From Taishania sp. (GTDB taxonomy: Bacteria; Bacteroidota; Bacteroidia; Flavobacteriales_D; Crocinitomicaceae), in the NCBI GenBank assembly GCA_030150045.1, contig JASLGM010000044.1, positions 1-21,994 on the forward strand: a stretch of 21,994 nucleotides of DNA, given 5' to 3'. Of the stretch, positions 15,880 through 21,994 are shown piece by piece. The notes below the pieces were generated by a model. The model had not been told where the DNA came from. It worked only from the letters and a program-made list of their open reading frames with translations, and did not search any database. The position numbers and the translations under genes were made by a program. How positions within the stretch are numbered: position 1 is the first letter of the stretch; every line of letters begins with the position of its first letter.

Positions 15880-16770
15880 ATGAAAACGAGTTTTACCTTC
15901 AAGCTGCTGCATCTAGCCTTAAAACTAAAGGGAATAAAAAAAAGTTTTAGTACGGATCCGATTGATTATAAAAAAATTCGAAAGGAGGATGTTTTCTTTC
16001 CTTCCCGTTTTTATTCATCTTCGCCCCTTGTCCATCGTTTTGCAATTTTAGATTCAATGGTGACAGAAATAAGAAGCAAAAAAAAATCTAAACAATTGGT
16101 GATTTTTATTCATGGAGGTGCTTTCATTTCTGGACCATCTCAACATCATTGGGATACAATGAAAAAAATATATCATAAGACAGACCAAACCCTTTGGTTA
16201 TGCAATTATCCCAAAGCACCTGAGAATAAATTGACAGAGATTTTCCAAAATATTGATGCTATTTATGAACATGCTTTGGGAAAATTTGAAGCGCATGAAA
16301 TTTCAATTATGGGAGATTCTGCAGGAGGAAATTTGGTTTTAAGTTTAACTCAACGCCTAATTAAAAACGGTTTTGCTCTTCCAAGGCGTCTACTTTTAAT
16401 TTCTCCTGTAGCGGATGCTTCGTTTGAAAATCCTGCAATATTGCCGCTGGACAAAACTGATCCTATACTGGGGAGAGAAGGAGTGTTGAGCGCAAAAAAA
16501 ATGGTAGCAGGTAATATTGATATTAAAGACGAACGTATTTCTCCTTTGTATGGAGATTTTAAAGGGTTTCCTGAAACTTATTTATTCCTTTCCGAAAATG
16601 ATATTTGCTTCCCAGATGGAATGCTTCTTTCCGAAAAAATGAATCAACAACAAGTTAGATGTCATTCCATTATTGGAAGAGGAATGCCTCATATTTGGCC
16701 TTTACTTCCTGTAATGCAAGAAGCTAAAGAAGCTTTGCAAAACATAATTGAAATACTAAAAGAAAATTAA
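15880..16770 (+). CDS. Alpha/beta hydrolase, hormone-sensitive-lipase type esterase
   Basis: A 296-aa cytoplasmic esterase of the alpha/beta hydrolase fold-3 (HSL) group that cleaves short- to medium-chain carboxylic esters. It shows the oxyanion-hole motif HGGAF (78-82), the nucleophile elbow GDSAGG with Ser147 (145-150), a probable acid D241 in LSENDICFPD, and His271 in GMPHIWP. The acid-to-His spacing is normal for the family. No signal peptide or membrane segment is seen. The gene stands alone on the plus strand, divergent from the methyltransferase and convergent with icmF, and the family-1 repeat D begins 52 bp after its stop codon. Confidence 0.88.
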   Translation: MKTSFTFKLLHLALKLKGIKKSFSTDPIDYKKIRKEDVFFPSRFYSSSPLVHRFAILDSMVTEIRSKKKSKQLVIFIHGGAFISGPSQHHWDTMKKIYHKTDQTLWLCNYPKAPENKLTEIFQNIDAIYEHALGKFEAHEISIMGDSAGGNLVLSLTQRLIKNGFALPRRLLLISPVADASFENPAILPLDKTDPILGREGVLSAKKMVAGNIDIKDERISPLYGDFKGFPETYLFLSENDICFPDGMLLSEKMNQQQVRCHSIIGRGMPHIWPLLPVMQEAKEALQNIIEILKEN

Positions 16771-16822
16771 AGTGGAAATGAAACTTCAAAAATAAACATC
16801 TGATTTTCAAAAGGATTTAACC

Positions 16823-16967
16823 CCAGCCGGGGCGGAGCGCGGTAGCGTTATGTGGTGCGACGTTAGTAAAGCGTTGTGGTAATAGCGACCAAAGGAAGCT
16901 CGTTGGCACAACATGCTGTACTTACGTTGCGCGAATAACCTAAAGCGCGTAGACCCAAATGGCTGCC
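16823..16967 (+). repeat. Family-1 long-hairpin repeat, copy D
   Basis: A 145-bp element almost identical to copy C (about seven differences). Core GCGACCAAAGGAAGC at 16885-16899, inner stem GTTGTG (16873-16878) with CACAAC (16907-16912), and the same outer pairings. Two differences from copy C in the 5' arm (C to T, A to G at 16855 and 16859) keep pairing as T-G and G-T on the plus strand but give A-C mismatches on the minus strand. It lies between the convergent ends of the hydrolase and icmF genes. Confidence 0.8.
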
Positions 16968-16998
16968 AAAAAAAATCCCTACACTTGCGTGCAGGGAT
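16968..16998 (-). terminator. icmF: Terminator of icmF, abutting repeat D
   Basis: On the minus strand ATCCCTGCAC pairs with GTGTAGGGAT around a GCAA loop (16975-16998, one mismatch) and runs into TTTTTTTT, directly followed by the GGCAGCC end of repeat D. It is 36 bp past the icmF stop codon. Confidence 0.85.
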
Positions 16999-17034
16999 TG
17001 TTATTTTGTTTATGAAATCTATGTGTTCGCTAGA

Positions 17035-20000
17035 TTACATGTTTCTGCGGTACTGCCCTCCTACTTCAAAAAGAGCTGAAGTGATTTGTCCCAAGGAACA
17101 AACTTTGGTGGCTTCCATTAACACCTCAAAGATGTTTTTGTTATTGATGGCCGCTGTTTGTGCCGCTTCTAACGCTGCATTCACTTGCGATTCGTTTCCT
17201 TTGTTTAAGTTTTCTTTTGTGAAGATTTGGAATTGTTTTTCCTCTTCTGTCGCGCGAATTACTTCTGCTGGAACAACTGTTTTTGAACCGGAAGAACTCA
17301 AGAAGGTATTTACTCCGATAATCGGGAATTCTCCGTTGTGCTTCAAGGTTTCGTAATACAGGGATTCTTCTTGAATTTTGGAACGTTGATACATAGTTTC
17401 CATAGCACCAAGTACACCTCCACGTTCTGTAATACGGTCGAATTCAGCTAAAACGGCTTCTTCAACCAAGTCCGTCAATTGTTCGATAATAAACGCTCCT
17501 TGAATTGGATTTTCGTTTTTCGCTAATCCTAATTCTTTGTTGATAATCAACTGAATGGCCATTGCTCTGCGTACAGACTCTTCTGTCGGAGTGGTAATCG
17601 CCTCATCATAAGCATTGGTATGCAAGGAGTTACAGTTATCGTAAATTGCATACAAAGCTTGTAAAGTTGTGCGGATATCGTTGAAGTCAATTTCTTGTGC
17701 GTGAAGTGAACGTCCAGATGTTTGAATGTGGTATTTTAACATTTGTGCACGCTCATTTGCTCCGTATTTGTTTTTCAAGGCTTTAGCCCAAATTCTTCTT
17801 GCAACACGTCCGATTACAGCGTATTCAGGGTCAATTCCGTTAGAGAAGAAGAACGATAAATTGGGTCCAAAAGCATTGATGTCCATCCCTCTGGAAAGGT
17901 AGTATTCCACATAAGTGAATCCGTTTGCTAAGGTAAATGCCAATTGGGTAATCGGGTTTGCTCCTGCCTCAGCAATGTGGTAACCTGAGATGGAAACAGA
18001 ATAGAAGTTACGCACGTTTTTGTTAATGAAGTACTCTTGTACGTCACCCATTAAACGCAAAGCAAATTCAGTAGAGAAAATACATGTGTTTTGTGCTTGA
18101 TCTTCTTTCAAGATGTCAGCTTGTACGGTTCCACGCACTTGTGACAAGGTATTCTGTTTGATTTCTGCATATACATCTGCGGGTAGAACTTGATCTCCCG
18201 TAACGCCTAAAAGCATCAATCCCAGGCCGTCATTTCCTTCTGGTAATTCGCCATTGTAACGTGGACGTTCTACACCTTTTTCTTTATAGATAGCCGCAAT
18301 TTTCGCTTCAATTTCAGCTTCGAGTCCATTTGCTTTAATGTATTTCTCGCAGTTTTGATCAATGGCAGCATTCATAAAGAAACCAAGTAACATTGGAGCT
18401 GGTCCGTTGATGGTCATGGAAACTGAAGTTGCTGCATGCGAAAGGTCGAAACCTGAATATAATTTTTTCGCGTCGTCTAGGCAACAAATAGAAACACCGG
18501 CATTTCCAATTTTTCCGTAAATATCTGGGCGGTGTCCTGGATCATTTCCATATAAGGTAACCGAGTCAAATGCAGTTGACAATCGTTTTGCTGGCATTCC
18601 TTTAGAAACGTAGTGGAAACGTCGGTTGGTGCGCTCTGGTCCTCCTTCTCCTGCAAACATACGTGTTGGATCTTCTCCTTCACGTTTGAACGGATATAAT
18701 CCTGATGTAAAAGGGAATTCTCCTGGCACATTTTCTTGCAACACCCAACGTAAAATATCTCCCCAAGCTTCGTATTTGGGCAATGCTACTTTTGGAATTT
18801 GTAAGTGGGATAATGATTCAGAATGCGTTTGGATCTTAATTTCCTTGTCACGCACCATGAATGAGTAAACCGGACTTTTGTATTTATTCACCTTAACATC
18901 CCAAGTGGTTATTACTTCCCAATTGAACGGATCTAGGTTACGTTTGAATTTATCAAATTCAGCTAACAACACTTTAGATAATTCAGGATTTTCATTTCCT
19001 GTCAATTCAATTCCATGTTGCGTAATCGTCGGCATTTTTCCTGAAATCGTTTCTATTGTTTTATAGAAACCAAACAGTTTTTGTGCTACTTCTTTTTGCG
19101 CAATTACTTTTGCGTCATATCCTCTATTATTTTCTGCAATCTCGGACAAGTAACGTGTTCTCGACGGTGGAATAACGAAGATTTTCTCACTCATTTCTTT
19201 AGTGATTTCGAAATTAGACTTTAAATCAGCCCCTGTAATTTCGACCACTTTATCCATGATTGCTTTATACAATTGGTTTGTCCCTGGATCGTTAAACTGC
19301 GAAGCGATTGTTCCAAAAACAGGCATCTCATCTGGATTTACATCCCAAAGATTGTGATTACGTTGGTATTGTTTTTTCACATCGCGCAAAGCATCTAAAG
19401 CGCCACGTTTGTCAAATTTGTTAATTGCAACAAGATCAGCGAAATCCAACATATCGATTTTCTCTAACTGTGTAGCGGCACCAAATTCTGGCGTCATGAT
19501 GTACAAAGAAGCATCCGAATGATCTAAAATTTCTGTATCCGACTGGCCAATTCCAGAAGTTTCTAGGATAATCAAATCGTATTCCGCAGCCTTTAACACT
19601 TGTAAAGCTTCTTCTACGTATTTTGACAATGCTAAATTCGATTGACGTGTAGCCAACGAACGCATGTAAACACGAGAATTGTTGATTGAGTTCATACGAA
19701 TACGATCACCTAACAAAGCACCACCTGTACGTTTCTTCGACGGATCGACAGAAACCAAAGCAATATTTTTCTCTGGAAAATCAATCAAGAAACGACGTAC
19801 TAATTCGTCAACCATAGATGATTTCCCTGCCCCTCCTGTTCCCGTAATTCCTAAAACAGGGGTATTTTTATTTGTTACCTTCTCGAAATCAAAAATTTTC
19901 AAAAAGTCTTCTTCTCTATTTTCAGCCAAAGAAATCAAACGAGAAATCGTTGTAATGTCTTTATCTTTCAAAGATTGGTAAACGTCTTTGCCTGCTGGCA

Positions 20001-20454
20001 GTTCCAAATCGGGTGTTGGATAATCCGATTTTTGAACCATATCATTGATCATTCCTTGTAAACCAAGCTCACGACCATCATCAGGAGAATAAATACGTGT
20101 GATTCCATAATCCATCAAATCCTTGATTTCAGTTGGAAGAATTACTCCTCCACCTCCACCAACGATGCGGATGTGACCTGCCCCTTTTTCATTCAAAAGG
20201 TCATACATATATTTAAAGTACTCATTGTGTCCACCTTGATACGACGTCATTGCAATTGCGTTTGCATCCTCTTGTATCGCCGTGTTCACCACATCTTCTA
20301 CCGATTTATCGTGTCCTAGATGGATGACTTCACATCCCGTTGTTTGAATAATGCGACGCATAATATTAATCGCGGCATCATGACCATCAAATAAGGCAGC
20401 TGCCGTAACAATTCGCACTTTATTCTCTGGAGTATAGGGTACATTTTTTTCCAT
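17035..20454 (-). CDS. icmF: Fused isobutyryl-CoA mutase IcmF (B12-dependent acyl-CoA mutase with G-protein chaperone)
   Basis: An 1139-aa cytoplasmic enzyme that interconverts isobutyryl-CoA and n-butyryl-CoA by adenosylcobalamin radical chemistry. Domains in order: B12-binding domain (about 10-145), with the cobalt ligand motif LFDGHDAA (H25) and IRIVGGGGG (96-104); a MeaB-like GTPase chaperone (about 195-440) with Walker A GTGGAGKS (205-212), ETSG (298-301) and the guanine motif NKFD (345-348); a linker; and the mutase barrel (about 550-1139) with RTNRRFHYVSKGMPAKRLS (608-626) and SVSMTINGPAPMLLG (677-691). The domain order B12-G-mutase is diagnostic of IcmF, as against MCM. Q788, in DQAQNT, stands where methylmalonyl-CoA mutase has its substrate-carboxylate Arg (MVRNT), in agreement with a non-carboxylated substrate. 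All domains are intact. Roles in valine and fatty-acid degradation are likely. The start matches known IcmF N-termini and lies directly beside a promoter, so the mRNA may be leaderless. Confidence 0.95.
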   Translation of the reverse strand: MEKNVPYTPENKVRIVTAAALFDGHDAAINIMRRIIQTTGCEVIHLGHDKSVEDVVNTAIQEDANAIAMTSYQGGHNEYFKYMYDLLNEKGAGHIRIVGGGGGVILPTEIKDLMDYGITRIYSPDDGRELGLQGMINDMVQKSDYPTPDLELPAGKDVYQSLKDKDITTISRLISLAENREEDFLKIFDFEKVTNKNTPVLGITGTGGAGKSSMVDELVRRFLIDFPEKNIALVSVDPSKKRTGGALLGDRIRMNSINNSRVYMRSLATRQSNLALSKYVEEALQVLKAAEYDLIILETSGIGQSDTEILDHSDASLYIMTPEFGAATQLEKIDMLDFADLVAINKFDKRGALDALRDVKKQYQRNHNLWDVNPDEMPVFGTIASQFNDPGTNQLYKAIMDKVVEITGADLKSNFEITKEMSEKIFVIPPSRTRYLSEIAENNRGYDAKVIAQKEVAQKLFGFYKTIETISGKMPTITQHGIELTGNENPELSKVLLAEFDKFKRNLDPFNWEVITTWDVKVNKYKSPVYSFMVRDKEIKIQTHSESLSHLQIPKVALPKYEAWGDILRWVLQENVPGEFPFTSGLYPFKREGEDPTRMFAGEGGPERTNRRFHYVSKGMPAKRLSTAFDSVTLYGNDPGHRPDIYGKIGNAGVSICCLDDAKKLYSGFDLSHAATSVSMTINGPAPMLLGFFMNAAIDQNCEKYIKANGLEAEIEAKIAAIYKEKGVERPRYNGELPEGNDGLGLMLLGVTGDQVLPADVYAEIKQNTLSQVRGTVQADILKEDQAQNTCIFSTEFALRLMGDVQEYFINKNVRNFYSVSISGYHIAEAGANPITQLAFTLANGFTYVEYYLSRGMDINAFGPNLSFFFSNGIDPEYAVIGRVARRIWAKALKNKYGANERAQMLKYHIQTSGRSLHAQEIDFNDIRTTLQALYAIYDNCNSLHTNAYDEAITTPTEESVRRAMAIQLIINKELGLAKNENPIQGAFIIEQLTDLVEEAVLAEFDRITERGGVLGAMETMYQRSKIQEESLYYETLKHNGEFPIIGVNTFLSSSGSKTVVPAEVIRATEEEKQFQIFTKENLNKGNESQVNAALEAAQTAAINNKNIFEVLMEATKVCSLGQITSALFEVGGQYRRNM

Positions 20455-20459
20455 AGTAG

Positions 20460-20489
20460 CAAATTTAAAAAACGTTTAGGAATGTGCAA
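20460..20489 (-). promoter_or_regulatory. icmF: Promoter of icmF, close enough for a leaderless mRNA
   Basis: On the minus strand TTG (20489-20487), 19 nt, then TAAATTTG (20467-20460) match the Bacteroidota promoter consensus exactly. The -7 element ends 5 nt before the ATG (20454), so transcription would start at or next to the A of the start codon. Confidence 0.65.
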
Positions 20490-20638
20490 GGAAATACGGA
20501 GTTCAAGTCCCGTTTCCACAAAAAAAAGCACTTAATTCCCCCCTTTTTGCTACTTCCTCCCTTTATGCCTCTACCCCTCTGTGCGCTACTTCAAAAATCC
20601 GAAGCCCAGAAACGCGAAAAAGCAAAGATAAAAAAGTA

Positions 20639-20738
20639 GGGCGCTCTCCCCAAAATCCTTTGGGGTGCAGGCTATCCGCTGTATCTTTTTCCCCAACAGC
20701 AGTTGGGAAAAAAGGATGCCGCTGCTATCCTTAGCGCA
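20639..20738 (+). repeat. Family-2 structured repeat, copy F
   Basis: GGGCGCTCT, then a perfect hairpin CCCCAAA-ATCC-TTTGGGG (20648-20665), then GGCTATCCGCTGTATC, a second hairpin TTTTTCCCCAAC-AGCA-GTTGGGAAAAAA (one bulge), and GGATGCCGCTGCTATCCTTAGCGC. The right-hand conserved block and the order of parts match 9341-9428, while the hairpin stems are unrelated in sequence. I remember similar elements, with blocks like GGGTCGGGCTTTCCGC, from many Flavobacteriia genomes; their function is not known to me. The DNA on the left (20522-20638) is pyrimidine-rich and has no gene. Confidence 0.7.
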
Positions 20739-20748
20739 TAGATTTTGG

Positions 20749-20861
20749 TGCTAAAGCTATTTTCTTAAAATTCAAGATCAGTAGCTTTTCATCAGTGAGA
20801 AATCAATTTATAAGGAAAACTGCATTTTACTGAATAGAAGATCGTCACTTAGGCTTTAGCA
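20749..20861. repeat. 113-bp segment bounded by a 9-bp inverted repeat
   Basis: TGCTAAAGC (20749-20757) and GCTTTAGCA (20853-20861) are perfect inverted repeats right after the family-2 element. Inside, CAGTA and TACTG give a second, shorter pairing. No gene lies within. It might be a small non-coding hairpin or ends of a degraded element. Confidence 0.35.
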
Positions 20862-20903
20862 TTAACTCGCTATTTTGATAAGTCCATGTTACCACTAGTG
20901 CTT

Positions 20904-21710
20904 CTATTCTGTCGTTGGTTTTTCATTGTCAGTCGCTATTTCAGTTTCAATAACTTCATTTTTTTGTTGTCTAAGTTTCCAAAACCAATAAAGTCCGCCA
21001 AGTGGAATTCCAAATGTCCAATAGGAATTTAGGTAACCCATATAACCAAAACTTACACCAAATAGAATTTGAAGATCTATAAGTTTAAAGGATAGTCCGT
21101 TTACAGCGGCATAAGTTATTGCAGGTGTATTCAGAAAAATAACAGCAATATATTTTAGCCATTTCTTTTTAAGGGCGCTACGTTTTATTTGTCTGATTAC
21201 ATAAATGTTGAATATTGGAATACAAATGGCAAGAAGTCCGAAAAGCCAAAAATATGTCATTGTCGGAATTGGTGCTTTAACGTCAAGTGTCTTTATATTC
21301 AATATTTTTTTAGTAGTGTCGTCAAAGAGAACTTGAAGAACACCAAAGTCTTTTTGGTTATTAAACTCAACTAAAACAAGTGTCGTGTTTGGCGGTGTGT
21401 TGTCGGCTTCAACAGTTGAGAACTTCTTTTCTGATTTCATAAAAGAATATTCTAATTCTGTTCCCCAATTATTCACTATCAATTGTCTGAAATTGGCTAA
21501 CCCCATTTTCATTGTGTCAATGTTGGTATTTTTTGCCATTTCGTGTTCCATTGCGAAAAGGTCAACACATTTATTGTAGTCTTCCTTTAATAAATAATCA
21601 ACCAACTCTTTTGTTTTGTCCTCATAGGTAAAGGTGTTTTTAATGAAGTCGCAACTTGTCAGTAGCGTAAATGTCAAGATTGTTAATACGATATGTTTTA
21701 TTTTTGTCAT
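20904..21710 (-). CDS. Lipoprotein with C-terminal membrane helices, unknown function
   Basis: A 268-aa protein with a lipoprotein signal (lipobox LLTSC, Cys20). Residues 25-145 form a soluble domain that starts KTKELVDYLLKEDYNKCVDLF and has a mixed alpha/beta pattern that recalls the NTF2-like DUF3887 group (weak resemblance, by eye). Then come four predicted helices (about 151-172, 185-204, 208-226, 231-245) and a hydrophilic tail rich in Glu and Thr. A lipid anchor together with several membrane helices is unusual: the lipid would keep the soluble domain at the outer face of the inner membrane. It is flanked by sequences ATGTTAC (20886) and ATGTTAGC (21918) and by an element typical of accessory regions, so it may have been acquired horizontally. 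Confidence 0.72.
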   Translation of the reverse strand: MTKIKHIVLTILTFTLLTSCDFIKNTFTYEDKTKELVDYLLKEDYNKCVDLFAMEHEMAKNTNIDTMKMGLANFRQLIVNNWGTELEYSFMKSEKKFSTVEADNTPPNTTLVLVEFNNQKDFGVLQVLFDDTTKKILNIKTLDVKAPIPTMTYFWLFGLLAICIPIFNIYVIRQIKRSALKKKWLKYIAVIFLNTPAITYAAVNGLSFKLIDLQILFGVSFGYMGYLNSYWTFGIPLGGLYWFWKLRQQKNEVIETEIATDNEKPTTE

Positions 21711-21734
21711 ACGTTGTCTGTCTTTTAGAATGCA

Positions 21735-21934
21735 CTATAACGTTTCGGGACCTGGCTTCAGTGGCGGATTAGAAAGCCAAAACTTCAATTTAGCGACACA
21801 GTAAGCGAAAGCCAATTCATTGAATAAATTTAAGGAAAAAAGTCAATGTAATTGGCTGTTGCGGGTTAAAAGGAATAAACTTGATATTTTCACCTTACCA
21901 GCTATTTTTCCAAACACATGTTAGCTGATCGCCC
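21735..21934 (+). repeat. Possible dispersed intergenic element (CTATAACG ... TGTTAGCTG)
   Basis: From CTATAACGTTTCGGG (21735-21749) to ATGTTAGCTGATCGCCC (21918-21934) there is no gene. Inside are two near-direct copies starting GAAAGCCAA and a hairpin GCCAATTcATTGA (21811-21823) with TCAATgtAATTGGC (21843-21856). I remember segments with these two ends next to accessory genes in many Bacteroidota, but only one copy is visible here, so this rests on memory. Nothing is recognised in 21935-21994. Confidence 0.4.
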
Positions 21935-21994
21935 ATTTATTCGTAGGTTATCATTTTTTATATTCTTCACCGTCAAGACGAAAGCTTAGTTATT

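Noticed and set aside
9151..16967. CRISPR-like array made of the repeated core
   Set aside because: The four copies are kilobases apart, in two orientations, with genes between them, and no cas gene is present.
16913..17356. 147-codon open frame opposite the icmF 3' end
   Set aside because: It is antisense to conserved IcmF coding sequence and starts inside repeat D; a shadow frame.
20489..20521. Possible 3' fragment of a tRNA (GAGTTCAAGTCC followed by an acceptor-like end)
   Set aside because: The T stem would have only two of five pairs, and no D or anticodon arm is present; the sequence overlaps the icmF promoter region. Resemblance to a tRNA end is probably chance.
296..21710. Prophage, IS element or defence system
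   Set aside because: No transposase, integrase, nuclease-toxin or structural phage gene is encoded; all sizeable genes fall in metabolic, transport or lipoprotein families.
21950..21992. Minus-strand reading frame that ends LSFRLDGEEYKK before a stop
   Set aside because: It looks like the end of a protein, but an in-frame TAA lies directly before it at 21990-21992, so no gene can be supported inside the window.

Overview
The window looks like a piece of a Bacteroidota chromosome, most probably Flavobacteriales (Crocinitomicaceae/Fluviicola-like). This is inferred from the low GC content, the two clear promoters of the Bacteroidota form (TTG or TTTG, then about 19-21 nt, then TAnnTTTG), the many small lipoproteins with a Ser/Gly-Cys lipobox, the leukotriene-A4-hydrolase type M1 peptidase, tandem POT transporters and a full-length IcmF mutase. 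I see no transposase, phage gene, plasmid gene or CRISPR array.

Layout. 1-232: tRNA-Asp on the minus strand with its own promoter, a leader hairpin and a terminator. 296-3572 (minus): a three-gene operon, TatD-like hydrolase, TcdA (tRNA t6A cyclising enzyme), M1 aminopeptidase lipoprotein. 3607-8874 (plus, divergent from the operon): three POT-family oligopeptide/proton symporters in a row. With the secreted peptidase next door this makes a peptide-use locus. 8875-9501: repeat-rich spacer. 9502-12596: a small lipoprotein, a short SSB, an unknown 101-aa protein, a secreted esterase and a four-helix membrane protein. 12776-16770: DUF6591-like lipoprotein, PhyH-type dioxygenase, class I methyltransferase and an HSL-type alpha/beta hydrolase, with repeats between them. 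17035-20454 (minus): IcmF, the fused B12-dependent isobutyryl-CoA mutase with its G-protein chaperone. 20904-21710 (minus): a lipoprotein with a membrane C-terminus, possibly an accessory cassette.

The protein genes are mostly ordinary. The unusual content is between them. Four copies (9151-9296, 13293-13440, 14598-14743, 16823-16967) of a ~146-bp element each fold on themselves over almost their full length. They share a nearly invariant 15-nt core (GCGACCAAAGGAAGC), while the flanking stems differ in sequence but stay complementary. Differences between the two closest copies are G-U wobbles on only one strand, which suggests a structured RNA with a defined sense strand. A second family (9341-9428 and 20639-20738) has constant ends and an exchangeable hairpin in the middle. 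One of its members appears to be split by about 360 bp that contain a copy of the first family. These repeats, a possibly leaderless icmF promoter, and two terminators of near-identical sequence are the main points for follow-up.
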